DNA of 42,607 bases from Clostridium sardiniense (GCF_016907995.1 NZ_JAFBDA010000026.1:1-42607), one strand, 5' to 3'. Shown: positions 22,745-34,000, counted from the stretch's first letter. Notes: generated from the letters alone by a model not told the origin. Program-made: numbers and translations.

Positions 22745-23290
22745 ATGTTTAATTATGTAGGTGATATTAGTGAATTATCACATAATATAATTAATAATTA
22801 TTTAAAAAGTAAGAATGTAGCAATTGATGGTACATTAGGAAATGGCTATGACACTGACTTTTTATCTTTAAATTTTAATAAAGTATATTCTTTTGACGTG
22901 CAAGAGCAAGCTTGTATAAAATATAGTGATAAAAATAAAGATAATGTTACGGTAATTTGTGATTCACATCATAAATTTAATAATTATATAACTGAGAATG
23001 TTGACTGTATTATGTATAATCTAGGTTTTTTACCTGGGGCTTCAAAGGAAATAACAACAAAACATAATACGTCACTAGAAAGTATAAAAACTGGATTAGA
23101 GATTCTTAATCCAGGTGGAATTATGACAATATGCATTTATATTGGTCATGATGAAGGTAAAAAAGAACAATCTTGCATATTGAATTTTCTAGAAAAAATA
23201 TCAAAAAAAGAATATGGAGTTATGATCCATCAATTTTTAAACAGGAGCAAAATGGCACCATTGCTTGTAGTTATCGAAAAAAATAGTTAA
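22745..23290 (+). CDS. mnmM: tRNA mnm5s2U-type methyltransferase MnmM (YtqB family)
   Basis: A 181-residue class I SAM-dependent methyltransferase of PF06962 ('rRNA methylase', B. subtilis YtqB). YtqB was identified as MnmM, which methylates 5-aminomethyl-2-thiouridine at the tRNA wobble position in Gram-positives. Motifs: AIDGTLGNGYDTDFL (27-41, SAM loop), YNLGFLPGASKEITT (about 92-106, the family hallmark) and GGIMTICIYIGHDEG. ATG 22745 follows AAGGAGG. It follows rluB and precedes an RpiR regulator 150 bases on. Confidence 0.85.
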   Translation: MFNYVGDISELSHNIINNYLKSKNVAIDGTLGNGYDTDFLSLNFNKVYSFDVQEQACIKYSDKNKDNVTVICDSHHKFNNYITENVDCIMYNLGFLPGASKEITTKHNTSLESIKTGLEILNPGGIMTICIYIGHDEGKKEQSCILNFLEKISKKEYGVMIHQFLNRSKMAPLLVVIEKNS

Positions 23291-23439
23291 ATATAAATTT
23301 ATTAATATTGTAGTAATTTAATTGATACAAAAATAAAAAACTGTATTTTAAATATATAAAATATGAAATTTTTATTGAAAAATCTATCATTAAGTGATAA
23401 AATTGTTATTGCAAAAGATTGTAAAGTAGGTAGATAATA

Positions 23440-24339
23440 ATGGATAAAGATTTTAATGATAATAAAGATTTAATGAGATTAATTCAGATTAAATTTCAAA
23501 GATTAAGTAAGGGTCAAAAGCTAATAGCAGAGTATATATTAAATAATTATGATAAGGCTGCTTTTATGACAGCTGCAAAATTAGGAACGTCTGTAGGAGT
23601 TTCAGAATCTACAGTTGTAAGATTTGCTAACGAGTTAGGCTTTAGTGGATATCCAAAACTTCAGAAAGCTCTTCAAGAATTAATTAAAAATAAACTTACT
23701 ACTGTACAAAGATTGGAGCTTTCTAATGAATATGTATCTGATAGTGATGCACTAAAGGGAGTTTTAAAAGCAGATATTGAAAATATAAGAGCAACCCTTG
23801 AAAAGATTAATCCTAATGTATTTGAGGAAGTTGTAAATGAAATATTTAAAGCTAATAACATTTACATATTAGGACTAAGAAGTTCAACAGCTATTGCAGA
23901 ATTTTTAGGATTTTATTTAAATATAATTCTTCAAAATGTTAGAACTGTAAGCTATGGAATTTCAGATATATTTGAACAGATTATAAATGTTAAAGAAGGA
24001 GACTTAGTAATTGGTATAGGGTTCCCAAGATATGCTTCAAAAACAATCGATGCATTAGATTTCTCAAAATCAAAAGGAGCTAAAGTAGTTGCATTAACTG
24101 ATAGTTTAATTTCTCCATTGGCATCTAAAGCTGATTTAGCATTAATTGCGCAGAGTAATATGGCATCATTTGTAGATTCCCTTGTTGCTCCATTATCATT
24201 AGTTAATGCTTTAATTATAGCAGTTGGAATGAGAGAGAAAGAGAATATTGCAAATACATTTGGTTCTTTAGAAGCAATTTGGCAGGACTATAATATATAC
24301 CAAATAAATAATAAAACTATAGGTGAAAATGATGACTAG
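23440..24339 (+). CDS. MurR/RpiR family transcriptional regulator
   Basis: A 299-residue regulator. The N-terminal HTH_6 domain (to about 85) contains LSKGQKLIAEYILNNYDKAA and TSVGVSESTVVRFANELGFS. The C-terminal SIS sugar-phosphate-binding domain (about 125-255) contains IYILGLRSSTAIAEFLGFYL and LVIGIGFPRYASKTI. The ligand is a phosphosugar in known relatives; no sugar genes lie nearby, so the target is unclear. The ribosome site (GTAGGTAG) is weak for ATG 23440. Confidence 0.87.
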   Translation: MDKDFNDNKDLMRLIQIKFQRLSKGQKLIAEYILNNYDKAAFMTAAKLGTSVGVSESTVVRFANELGFSGYPKLQKALQELIKNKLTTVQRLELSNEYVSDSDALKGVLKADIENIRATLEKINPNVFEEVVNEIFKANNIYILGLRSSTAIAEFLGFYLNIILQNVRTVSYGISDIFEQIINVKEGDLVIGIGFPRYASKTIDALDFSKSKGAKVVALTDSLISPLASKADLALIAQSNMASFVDSLVAPLSLVNALIIAVGMREKENIANTFGSLEAIWQDYNIYQINNKTIGENDD

Positions 24340-24381
24340 TCCATAGTATTTTATATAGACTTTTTTAGAAATTAATATATT

Positions 24382-24428
24382 TATATAACAAATGACTTTA
24401 TGAATATTCATAGAGTCATTTGTTATAT
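24382..24428 (+). terminator. Rho-independent terminator
   Basis: TATAACAAATGACT pairs with AGTCATTTGTTATA across an internal smaller stem. It ends the RpiR gene. Confidence 0.75.
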
Positions 24429-24499
24429 AAAAAAGTTCAATTTATAAATATATTTATATAATATAAACAAAAAATCTAAATAACAATATGTTATTTTAG

Positions 24500-24527
24500 T
24501 TAACTTTTTTTTGTAGTGTAGTACAAT
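24500..24527 (+). promoter_or_regulatory. Possible promoter of the flavoprotein-cmk-ispH/rpsA unit
   Basis: TTAACT (24500-24505), a 16-base spacer and TACAAT (24522-24527) lie about 30 bases upstream of ATG 24559. Confidence 0.4.
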
Positions 24528-24558
24528 TGTTTTAGCGATTAATTAAGGAGCTGATTAA

Positions 24559-25773
24559 ATGAATAGAGTAGTAGTTATAGGAGCTGGACCAGCAGGAATG
24601 ATGGCAGCAATAACTGCAAGTGAAAATAATGAAGTGATTTTATTAGAAGGAAACGATAGATTAGGAAAAAAGTTATTTATTACAGGTAAAGGAAGATGTA
24701 ATGTAACTAATAGTAAAGATATTTCAGAATTTTTTAACTATATTCCTGGAAATCCTTATTTTTTATATAGTTCTTTGTATACTTTTACTAATGAAGATAC
24801 AATTAACTTCTTTGAGAATGAAGGCATTAAGTTAAAGGCTGAAAGGGGAGGAAGAGTTTTTCCAAACTCTGATAAATCTTCAGATATTATTAAAGGTTTA
24901 TCAAAAGCTATGACAAAATGTAATATAAAAATAATGTTTAATAGTAAAGTAACTAGAATAATAAAAAATTGTAATAAAATAACTGGAGTTGAAATAAATA
25001 ATAGTAATATAATCGAAGGAGAGCACTTTATAATATGTACAGGTGGTGCTTCATATCCCCTTACAGGTTCTAGAGGAGAAGGTCAAAAATTTGCTAAAGA
25101 ACTTGGCCATAAAATAAAAGAATTAAAACCATCACTTGTTCCAATAGAGATAAAGGATGAAATAGTAAAAGATCTAATGGGTCTATCTCTTAGAAATATT
25201 GAGCTATCTATATATGAGAATAATAAAAAGATATTTAAAGATTTTGGCGAAATGCTCTTTACTCATTTTGGTATATCAGGACCACTAGTTTTAAGTGGAA
25301 GTAGATTTATCAAAAATAATAAAAATTATGAAGTAGTAATTGATTTAAAGCCCGCTCTAGATATAAAATCTTTAGATTTAAGAATACAAAAAGATTTTAA
25401 AAAATACATAAATAAAGATTTTAAAAATTCTTTAGATGATTTATTACCAAAAAAGATTTTACCTATAATTATAAATCTATCAAAAATTGATGGAAATAAA
25501 AAGGTTAACGAAATAACTAAGGAAGAAAGAAAAAATTTAGTTCATTTAATAAAAAACTTTAAACTTACAGTAAAAGGACTAAGACCTTTAGAAGAGGCTA
25601 TTGTTACAGCTGGAGGCATAGATACAAAAGAGATAGATCCTTCAACAATGAGAAGTAAAATTATAAATAATTTATCTTTTGCAGGAGAAGTAATAGATGT
25701 TGATGCTTTTACTGGTGGATATAATGTTCAAATAGCATTATCTACTGGATATGTAGCTGGAAGTAGTATCTAA
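24559..25773 (+). CDS. HI0933/BaiN family flavoprotein (FAD-dependent oxidoreductase)
   Basis: A 404-residue protein with an N-terminal dinucleotide fold VVVIGAGPAGMMAAITASEN (residues 4-23) and GKKLFITGKGRCNVTNS (36-52). Further family motifs are GGRVFPNSDKSSDI, CTGGASYPLTGSRGEG and a C-terminal FAD contact FAGEVIDVDAFTGGYNVQIA. The family (PF03486) includes bile-acid-modifying BaiN and many proteins of unknown substrate. ATG 24559 follows AAGGAG. In clostridia it often sits directly before cmk, as here; a shared transcript with cmk and ispH-rpsA is likely since no terminator intervenes. Confidence 0.88.
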   Translation: MNRVVVIGAGPAGMMAAITASENNEVILLEGNDRLGKKLFITGKGRCNVTNSKDISEFFNYIPGNPYFLYSSLYTFTNEDTINFFENEGIKLKAERGGRVFPNSDKSSDIIKGLSKAMTKCNIKIMFNSKVTRIIKNCNKITGVEINNSNIIEGEHFIICTGGASYPLTGSRGEGQKFAKELGHKIKELKPSLVPIEIKDEIVKDLMGLSLRNIELSIYENNKKIFKDFGEMLFTHFGISGPLVLSGSRFIKNNKNYEVVIDLKPALDIKSLDLRIQKDFKKYINKDFKNSLDDLLPKKILPIIINLSKIDGNKKVNEITKEERKNLVHLIKNFKLTVKGLRPLEEAIVTAGGIDTKEIDPSTMRSKIINNLSFAGEVIDVDAFTGGYNVQIALSTGYVAGSSI

Positions 25774-25845
25774 AATGCTTGTTATAAAAAGAATATAATT
25801 ATATAATGATACTTATAGTTGTTATTTAGAAAGGTGGAAAATAAT

Positions 25846-26502
25846 TTGAAATTATCAGTTGCAATAGATGGTCCAGCGGGAGCCGGAAAAAGTACAATAG
25901 CTAAACTTGTAGCGAAAGAATTTGATTTAATGTATATAAATACTGGTGCTATGTATAGAGCTGTTGCTTTAAAAGCATCAGAAAATAACTTGAAAGCAGA
26001 AAATATTTCAGAAATCTGCAACTTAATATTAAATATGGAAATGCATTTTGAAAACGATGATTTAATTTTAAATGGTGAGAATATACAAGAAAAAATAACC
26101 ATGCCAGAGATTAGTTCAATAGTTTCTGCATACGCCTCAATACCAGAAGTTAGAAAAATGCTTGTAAAATTACAAAGAGATATGTCAAATAAATATAATG
26201 TTATAATGGATGGTAGAGATATAGGAACAGTTGTATTAAAGGATTCAAACTTTAAAATTTTCTTAACTGCAACTCCAGAAGAAAGAGCAGAGAGAAGATA
26301 TGCGGAATTAGTAAATAGAAATATAGAATGTTCTTATGATGAAATATTAAAAGATATAATAAGAAGAGATCATGAAGATAGTACAAGAGCTATAGATCCG
26401 TTAAGAAAAGCTGATGATGCCGTTGAGATTGATACAACTGGCCTAAATATTGAACAAGTCACAAAAAAAATAAATGAGTTTATAAAATCTAAAATTAATT
26501 AG
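25846..26502 (+). CDS. cmk: Cytidylate kinase
   Basis: A 218-residue enzyme that phosphorylates CMP and dCMP with ATP. The P-loop is DGPAGAGKST (residues 8-17). VIMDGRDIGTVVL, TATPEERAERRYAEL and a closing DTTGLNIEQV stretch are typical of bacterial Cmk. TTG 25846 is the likely start, behind AGGTGG; further in-frame codons upstream lack a ribosome site. It lies 21 bases before ispH-rpsA, an order (cmk then ispH/S1) conserved in clostridia. Confidence 0.94.
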   Translation: MKLSVAIDGPAGAGKSTIAKLVAKEFDLMYINTGAMYRAVALKASENNLKAENISEICNLILNMEMHFENDDLILNGENIQEKITMPEISSIVSAYASIPEVRKMLVKLQRDMSNKYNVIMDGRDIGTVVLKDSNFKIFLTATPEERAERRYAELVNRNIECSYDEILKDIIRRDHEDSTRAIDPLRKADDAVEIDTTGLNIEQVTKKINEFIKSKIN

Positions 26503-26523
26503 TATTATATTAGGAGTACAATT

Positions 26524-28428
26524 ATGAGAAAAGTAATATTAGCAGAAAATGCTGGTTTCTGTTTTGGTGTACAAAGGGCAGTAGAAAAGTCTATTGATAT
26601 AAAAAATCAGTATGGGAAAAAAATTTATACTTTAGGGCCACTTATTCATAATAGTGATGTTGTTAAGTATTTAGAAGAAAATGATATTTATTCAATAGAC
26701 TATAATAATATAGATGAATTAGTAAATGGTGATGTTATTGTAATAAGGTCACATGGGGTTCCAAAGGACGTTGTTGAAAATCTTAAGTATAGAGGGCTTG
26801 AAGTTATAGATGCAACTTGCCCATTTGTAACTAATATACAAAAGAAAGTTGAAAAATATTCAGGTGATGAGTATAACATAGTTATATTGGGTGATAAAGA
26901 TCATCCAGAAGTTATTGGAATAAATGGATGGTGCAATAATAAAGCGACAATTACACCAAATGGAGAATTTGATACAAAAATTTCTGATAAAATATGTGTA
27001 GTATCACAAACTACAGAAAAAGAAGAAAACTGGAATAATACTATTAATAATTTAGCTACTATGACAGATGAACTTCTATCATTTAATACAATATGCTCAG
27101 CTACAGAGGTAAGACAAAAAAGTGCATATGAGTTATCTAAGCAAGTAGATGCTATGATTGTTATAGGTGGTAAACATAGTTCAAATACAACAAAGCTTTA
27201 TGAAATATCTAAAGCAAATTGTGAGAATACTATTCATATTGAAAATTCATTGGAATTAACAGGTGAATTTATAAATAAAAACTTTAAAAAGATTGGTATT
27301 ACAGCTGGTGCTTCAACACCAGATTGGATAATTAGGGAGGTTATTGATATTATGCAAGGTGAAAACATTAAAAATGATGAACAATTAAAATTAATGAATG
27401 AAATGGACAAAAGATTCCACATTGGGGATGAAATAGAAGGAGAGATATTATCTATAGCTAGAGATGAAGTTGTTGTATCACTTATTGGTTATAAATCTGA
27501 TGGTATAATCCCTTTTAGAGAATTAACTGCAAAGGTTGATCCTAGTGAATATGCTTCAAATCTTAATGTTGGTGATACAATAAAAGCTAAAGTAATTAAA
27601 CTCAACAATGAGAATGGATTTGTTGTTTTATCTAGATTAGAATATGAAAAAGAAGAAATAGTCTCTTCACTTGAAAAACTATTTAATAGTGGTGAAACTT
27701 TTGAACTAAAAATTTCTGAAATAAAAGAAAAAGGGCTAGTAGGTTATTATAATGGAATAAGAATATTTGTTCCTGCATCACAAATAGATATGAGATTTGT
27801 TAATAATAAAGATGAATATAAAGGTCAAACTTTAGTTGTTAAACTAATAGACTTTAATAAAGAAAATCCTTCAAGAGTTGTAGCTTCAAGAAGAATTATT
27901 CAAGAAGAGGCAAAGGAGATTAATGAGCAACAAGTTTTAGGTGCTTTAAAAGTAGGCGATATAGTAAAGGCTGAAGTAAAAAGATTTACTAATTTTGGAG
28001 CATTTGCAGAGGTTAATGGTGTAGATGGATTAATTCATTTATCACAAATATCATGGAATCATGTGAAAAAGGCTGAAGATTATCTAAAGAGTGGAGATAT
28101 AATTGATGTTAAGGTTATTGAACTAGATAAAGAAAATAAAAAATTGTCACTTAGCATTAAAGAACTTACTCCTGAACCTTGGAAAAATGCTTCAGATAAA
28201 TATCCTGAAGGCTCAGTTGTACTAGGTAAAGTTGTTAGAATAAATGATTTTGGAGCATTTGTCGAATTAGAGCCTGGCTTAGACGGACTTGTTCACATAT
28301 CTAAAATAAGTCATGATAGAATTAATAACCCAAGTGATGTCCTAAAAATAGGTGATGAAATAAAAGCTAAAATATTAGCTGTAGATGAAGAAAATAAAAG
28401 AATAAGTTTAAGCATGAAAGATGTTTAA
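26524..28428 (+). CDS. ispH: Fused IspH (HMBPP reductase) and ribosomal protein S1
   Basis: A 634-residue fusion. Residues 1-280 are IspH, the Fe-S enzyme making isopentenyl and dimethylallyl diphosphate, the last step of the MEP pathway: cluster ligands in AGFCFGVQRAV (Cys13), DATCPFV (about Cys99) and CSATEVRQ (about Cys191), plus AGASTPDW. Residues from about 297 carry four S1 RNA-binding domains (ending ISLSMKDV), e.g. GDIVKAEVKRFTNFGAFAEV and VVLGKVVRINDFGAFVELEP. This fusion is a known clostridial feature. ATG 26524 follows TAGGAG, and a terminator follows the gene. Confidence 0.94.
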   Translation: MRKVILAENAGFCFGVQRAVEKSIDIKNQYGKKIYTLGPLIHNSDVVKYLEENDIYSIDYNNIDELVNGDVIVIRSHGVPKDVVENLKYRGLEVIDATCPFVTNIQKKVEKYSGDEYNIVILGDKDHPEVIGINGWCNNKATITPNGEFDTKISDKICVVSQTTEKEENWNNTINNLATMTDELLSFNTICSATEVRQKSAYELSKQVDAMIVIGGKHSSNTTKLYEISKANCENTIHIENSLELTGEFINKNFKKIGITAGASTPDWIIREVIDIMQGENIKNDEQLKLMNEMDKRFHIGDEIEGEILSIARDEVVVSLIGYKSDGIIPFRELTAKVDPSEYASNLNVGDTIKAKVIKLNNENGFVVLSRLEYEKEEIVSSLEKLFNSGETFELKISEIKEKGLVGYYNGIRIFVPASQIDMRFVNNKDEYKGQTLVVKLIDFNKENPSRVVASRRIIQEEAKEINEQQVLGALKVGDIVKAEVKRFTNFGAFAEVNGVDGLIHLSQISWNHVKKAEDYLKSGDIIDVKVIELDKENKKLSLSIKELTPEPWKNASDKYPEGSVVLGKVVRINDFGAFVELEPGLDGLVHISKISHDRINNPSDVLKIGDEIKAKILAVDEENKRISLSMKDV

Positions 28429-28435
28429 TATATTA

Positions 28436-28461
28436 TAACCCCTATTTTAGGGGTTATTTTA
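28436..28461 (+). terminator. Rho-independent terminator
   Basis: ATAACCCCTA pairs with TAGGGGTTAT, followed by TTTTA. It ends the cmk-ispH/rpsA unit. Confidence 0.85.
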
Positions 28462-28492
28462 AAATAATAATTTATGAGGTGGGTATTCTTAT

Positions 28493-29350
28493 ATGGTACA
28501 TTATGAGAAATTAAATAATAAAAATTTCTCTAATCTTACAACGTTAGTAAATGAGTTTTTTTATATAAATAAATATAGATGTAATATAATTTCACTTTAT
28601 AATGATTTAAACTTCATAAAAAGAATGTTTTATAAAAATCAAATAATAATGATACTATTTGATAATCAATATATAGGTTATATATATTTTGAACAATCTT
28701 CTCTAGATACTATTGTTATTAATGATTTATATATAAAAAATGAGTTCGTAAAATTAGTGAATATAGATAATATAAAAAAATTTGAAAATAAAATTATAGC
28801 TTATCAAACTTATGAAGATGAAATAACAAAAGAGATTCTTATTAACAATTGTTTTAGTAAGAGTAGAATAACGAAATTATTAAAATATGATTTATATTCT
28901 AAAATAAAAATATCAAATAATACTAATATTTCATTTAGAACCTTTATACCTAATACTGATGAGGAGTTACGATGTAAAATACAAAATGAGATTTTTAATG
29001 ATACGGGAAGAGAACCACTTCATATAAAAGATATTAAATATGAAGAAAGTCAGAAGTATTATAAAAAAGATTTATGTATTTTTATCTTATTAAACAACAA
29101 AGAAATAGGATATGGACAAATTGTATATAATAAAAATATGTATATGGTAGTTAACTTTGGTATTTTAAAAAAATATAGGGGATTGGGATATGGAAAATAT
29201 CTATTAGAATATCTTATAAAGCTATCCTATGACATAAAGATATCTGAACTATATATAAGAGTCGACTGTTCAAATTATAAGGCACTAAATCTTTATACTA
29301 AAATAGGTTTTAAATTTATAGGATATTATAATACATGGATAAAGGCATAA
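28493..29350 (+). CDS. GNAT family N-acetyltransferase
   Basis: A 285-residue protein. The C-terminal half (about 145-285) is a GNAT fold with the acetyl-CoA loop GILKKYRGLGYGKYLLEYLI and the closing NYKALNLYTKIGFKFIGYY. The N-terminal half appears to be a degenerate second GNAT domain (NQYIGYIYFEQSSLDTIVIN) without an intact loop. ATG 28493 follows GAGGTGGG. The acceptor substrate is unknown. Monocistronic, between two terminators. Confidence 0.8.
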   Translation: MVHYEKLNNKNFSNLTTLVNEFFYINKYRCNIISLYNDLNFIKRMFYKNQIIMILFDNQYIGYIYFEQSSLDTIVINDLYIKNEFVKLVNIDNIKKFENKIIAYQTYEDEITKEILINNCFSKSRITKLLKYDLYSKIKISNNTNISFRTFIPNTDEELRCKIQNEIFNDTGREPLHIKDIKYEESQKYYKKDLCIFILLNNKEIGYGQIVYNKNMYMVVNFGILKKYRGLGYGKYLLEYLIKLSYDIKISELYIRVDCSNYKALNLYTKIGFKFIGYYNTWIKA

Positions 29351-29439
29351 TAAGAGTATATATAATACGTAATATTTATTACTTTATATAACTATAAAAG
29401 TTTTAATTAGAATTTAGATATTAAAGTAAAAACTAAATA

Positions 29440-29478
29440 AAACATAGATAATATTTAATATTATCTATGTTTTATTTC
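29440..29478 (+). terminator. Rho-independent terminator
   Basis: AAACATAGATAATA pairs with TATTATCTATGTTT, followed by TATTTCTT. Confidence 0.8.
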
Positions 29479-29490
29479 TTCATTTTTTTA

Positions 29491-29499
29491 TGCTATAAT
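29491..29499 (+). promoter_or_regulatory. Extended -10 promoter of miaB
   Basis: TGCTATAAT (29491-29499) is a full extended -10 element about 50 bases before ATG 29551. The -35 region is weak, as usual for extended -10 promoters. Confidence 0.5.
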
Positions 29500-29550
29500 A
29501 CATTAGGTAATTTTAAAATATAAATATGTTTATAAGTCGGAGGAAATATA

Positions 29551-30915
29551 ATGGAATTTGATATAAAAAAGTACAAAGATACTAAGAAAAGTAATACAGG
29601 AAAACATTTCTTTATCACTACATATGGATGTCAAATGAATGAAGAAGATTCTGAAAAACTTTCTGGAATGTTAAAAAGAATAGGATATACAAAAACAGAA
29701 AGTATTGAGGATGCTTCAATTGTACTTTTTAATACATGTTGTGTTAGAGAAAATGCGGAGAATAAGGTTTTTGGAAACCTAGGTATGATGAAAAAATACA
29801 AAAGGAAAAATCCAGATTTGATAATAGGAATATGTGGATGTATGATGCAACAGGAAGGAATGGCCGATAAGGTATTAAAAACATTCCCATATGTAGATAT
29901 TATTTTTGGTACTCATAATTCATATAAATTCCCTGAATATCTTAATAGAGTAAAAACTGAAGGTGTTCAAGTTAAAGAAATATTAAATAAAGAAACTGAA
30001 ATAATAGAAGGAATTCCAATAGATAGAGAAAATAGGACTAAGGCTTTTGTTACAATAATGTATGGTTGCAATAACTTTTGCACATATTGTATAGTTCCTT
30101 ATGTAAGAGGCAGGGAAAGAAGTAGAAAGTCTGAAGAAATAATAAAAGAAATTAAAGAATTAGTATCAAAAGGTTATAAGGAAATAACTCTTTTAGGGCA
30201 AAATGTTAATTCATATGGAAAAGGTTTAGAAGAAACAATAGACTTTGCAAAATTACTTAGATTAATAAATGAGATAGATGGGTTAGAAAGAGTTAGATTT
30301 ATGACTTCACATCCAAAGGATTTAAATGAAGATGTAATTTCTGCTATAAAAGAATGTGATAAACTTTGCGAGCAAATTCATTTACCAGTTCAAAGTGGAT
30401 CAAACAGAATTTTAAAAGAAATGAATAGACATTATGATAGAGAAAGATATATGTATTTAATTAATAAAATTAAAGAAGAGATACCTAATGCAACTATAAC
30501 TACAGATATAATAGTTGGTTTTCCAGGTGAAACTGAAGAAGACTTTAATGATACATTATCATTAGTTAAAGAAGTAGGTTATAATGCTGCTTATACATTT
30601 ATTTATTCAAGAAGAAATCATACTCCTGCAGATAGAATGGAAAATCAAGTTCCAGATGATGTAAAACATGAAAGATTTAATAAGCTTGTACAAGCTGTTA
30701 ATGAAGGTGTTATAAGAAGCAATAAGGAATATGAAGGGAAAATAGTAGAAATTTTAGTAGAAGGACCAAGTAAGAATGATGAAACAAAATTAATGGGAAG
30801 AACTAGAAATGGAAAATTAGTTAATTTTGCAGGTGATAAATTACTAATAGGCCAACTGATTAATTTAAAAATTGTTAGAGCTCAGCCATTCTCACTAGTA
30901 GGAGAATTATTGTAA
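29551..30915 (+). CDS. miaB: tRNA-2-methylthio-N6-dimethylallyladenosine synthase MiaB
   Basis: A 454-residue radical-SAM methylthiotransferase that adds ms2 to i6A37 of tRNAs, acting after MiaA. The N-terminal Fe-S domain has three cysteines: TYGCQMN (about 29), FNTCCVREN and GICGCMMQQ. The radical SAM motif is [20 protein letters not shown] (CxxxCxxC, about 170-189), and a TRAM RNA-binding domain ends the protein. ATG 29551 follows CGGAGG. miaA lies 10 kb downstream. The order miaB-(helicase)-mutS-mutL-miaA-hfq is typical of Clostridium with the helicase as an insertion. Confidence 0.95.
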   Translation: MEFDIKKYKDTKKSNTGKHFFITTYGCQMNEEDSEKLSGMLKRIGYTKTESIEDASIVLFNTCCVRENAENKVFGNLGMMKKYKRKNPDLIIGICGCMMQQEGMADKVLKTFPYVDIIFGTHNSYKFPEYLNRVKTEGVQVKEILNKETEIIEGIPIDRENRTKAFVTIMYGCNNFCTYCIVPYVRGRERSRKSEEIIKEIKELVSKGYKEITLLGQNVNSYGKGLEETIDFAKLLRLINEIDGLERVRFMTSHPKDLNEDVISAIKECDKLCEQIHLPVQSGSNRILKEMNRHYDRERYMYLINKIKEEIPNATITTDIIVGFPGETEEDFNDTLSLVKEVGYNAAYTFIYSRRNHTPADRMENQVPDDVKHERFNKLVQAVNEGVIRSNKEYEGKIVEILVEGPSKNDETKLMGRTRNGKLVNFAGDKLLIGQLINLKIVRAQPFSLVGELL

Positions 30916-30926
30916 AAATTTAAAAT

Positions 30927-30960
30927 AAGGGATAGCTTAGTTATTTAGCTATCCTTTTTA
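30927..30960 (+). terminator. Rho-independent terminator
   Basis: AGGGATAGCTA pairs with TAGCTATCCTT and is followed by TTTATTG. Confidence 0.8.
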
Positions 30961-31031
30961 TTGTATATAGGTTGCATATAAGTTAACTTTAATTTATTCT
31001 ATGTATATATTCAAAAATGTAGGTGAATTTA

Positions 31032-34000
31032 ATGATAAAACAAAATTTTATAGAAGGATTTAATAGAAGCGTAACTACACGAAAGATAAATGATGGTATG
31101 AGGGTGCTAAATAATGATCTAGTTGAAAATATAGATTATTTATATAATAGCTCAATAAATGAGATAAATATAAGTACAAATGTTATTTCAGAAGACCTTT
31201 ATAGTAAATATAATTGTAATATAAATATAGATTCAAACCTTTATGAGGTTATTAATATCAAATGTACATGCAGAGATTTTGAGAATAATGAGCTTAAATC
31301 TAAAAACTATGCTTGTAAACATCTCTGTGCTTCATTTTATAGATTTTTAGAAAAATTAGAAGATGATTCTACTTTAAAAGAAAACCTTAAAAAGAATAAT
31401 TTCTTTGAGCTAAATAAATTATTAGATAGTAATAAATCTAATACTATGCTAGATTCATTATGCAATAATAAGGATTTATTAAAAATTGATGTTTATATAA
31501 ATAGAAATTCTTGGTCTCATAAAATAGGTGCTGAATTTAAAGTTGGGTTTAAAAATTCTAGGAATTCAAAAATGTACTTATTAAAAGATATAAATATGTT
31601 TCTTTTAAATAAATATAATTCTATCCCTATTTCATATGGAAAAGATTTCACTTTTGACATAACTAAACAAAAATTTTCTTATAATGATGTACGGCTTTTT
31701 AAATTTATTGAATTGTTAAAAGATATAGATGTAAATTCAAATAACTTTAAACGAAGTCAAGATAAACATATTAATGGCAAGGAAATTTGGATACCTAAAG
31801 GTATGTTAAGAATGTTTTTTGAGATCATTAAGGAAAATAGAATATTTTTAAATAATGGTTTTTATTCTAGAAAAATAGAGAGTGAAATAATTGTTGATGA
31901 TATTCCTCTTCCTATAGAATTAAAAGAAAAAAATAATCTTATTTCTTTTATACTTCCTAGAGGACTTCCAGAAGATTTAGGAGGAAGTGGTGATGTATTT
32001 CTTTATGATACTATAATATATATACCATCAATGAAGCAATGTGAAAAATTATATCCACTTATTAACACATTTATTAATACAGATGAGATTACTTTTTTAG
32101 AAAGCCAGAAAGATAGAGTATATAAAGACCTTATACCTACTATTAATGATTTATCTAATACAGTAATACTTGATAAAAATATAACTAAAAATATTGTATC
32201 AACTCCTGTAAAATTTAAATTTTATTTTGACAGAGATAAAATGATTTTTTTAAAAGTAAATGTTAAATATGGTGATTATGAATTCAATATATTCGATGAA
32301 ATTAAAGATGTATATATTTATAGAGATACTGTAAATGAGACTAAAGTTATAAATAGTTTAAAAAGTATTGGTATAGAAAAAATCGATAATAAGCTTTTTG
32401 CATTTTTGCGTGATGATGATGTTATATTTGATTTCTTTAAGACCAAAGTGCATATTCTGCAAGAATTAGGGGAAGTATTCTATTCTGAAAGCTTTAAAGG
32501 TGTACTAAAACTTAATAAAAAAAATTTTGAAGTTGAGGTTCGCAGAGGCAAAAATGATTATTTTGAATTTAAATATTCAATATCAAATATATCAGAAGAA
32601 GAATTTTATAACATACTAAAAAGTTTTAAAGAAAATAAAAAATATTACAAATTAAAAAATGGAGATTTTTTAGATTTAGAAGAAATCCAAATAAAAGAAT
32701 TTTTAAGATTAATTGATACTTTAAATGATAAAAAACTCTCTGATGATACAATTGCTTTTACAAAAGGAAAAAGTTTATATGCAAATAAAAAGTTAACAGA
32801 TTTATTTGGAGTATTTAAAGGAAATTCTATTTTAAATGATATATCAAATAGATTGTCTTCTAATAATCTATCAAAATCAATTATCCCAAAAGGATTAAAT
32901 GCTAATCTAAGAAACTATCAAGTTTATGGGTTGCATTGGTTTAAAGAATTATCAGATCTTGGGTTTGGTGGAATTTTAGGAGATGAGATGGGATTAGGTA
33001 AAACTCTTCAAGCAATTAGCTTTATATTATCAAAAGAAAAAAGCAAGTCAATAATTATAGCTCCAACTTCTTTAATATATAACTGGAGAGATGAGTTCTT
33101 AAAGTTTGCTCCAAGTATTAAAGTAGGTCTTATAAATGATACTAAGAAAAAAAGGTTAGAAATTCTAAATAATATTAAAGAGTATGATGTAATAATAACT
33201 ACATATAACTTGTTTAGAATAGATTATGAGTTGTATAAAAATATTGAATTTGATTTTTGTTTTTTAGATGAAGCTCAATATATTAAAAATTTTTCAGCTA
33301 AAAATACAAAAGCATGTAAAAGAGTTAATGCAACCAATAGATTTGCACTTACAGGCACCCCTATTGAAAATAATTTAATGGAGTTATGGTCTATTTTTGA
33401 TTTTATTATGCCTGGTTTCTTATATGATAAAGATAGTTTCAACTCTAAATTTAATAGAACTCTAGATGAAGATGAAGTTATACTAAACGAATTAAGATTA
33501 TTAATATCCCCATTTATTTTAAGAAGGCGTAAAAAGGATGTTTTAAATGAATTGCCTGATAAAATTGAAAAGATAATCAAAGTAGATATGGATAAAGAGC
33601 AAAAAAAGATATATGCATCTTATGCAAAATATATAAATGATATAATAGAAGATAAGGTTAAAAATGATGAACTTAATACAAGTAAGATTGAGATATTATC
33701 ATATATAACTAAACTAAGACAAATTTGTTTAGATCCATCTCTTGTAATGGAAGATTATAAAGGTGCTAGTGGTAAATTATCTGCATTAAGGGAGTTATTA
33801 ATTGATATGACTTCTGATGGACATAAAATATTAGTATTTTCTCAGTTTACTTCTGTATTAAATAAAATTAAAGAGATGTTGCAAAGTGATGGGTTATCTT
33901 ATTATTATTTAGATGGATCTACGAAATCATCTACTAGACAAGAATTGGTTAATAGGTTTAATAAAGATGATACAAAGGTATTCTTAATATCATTAAAGGC

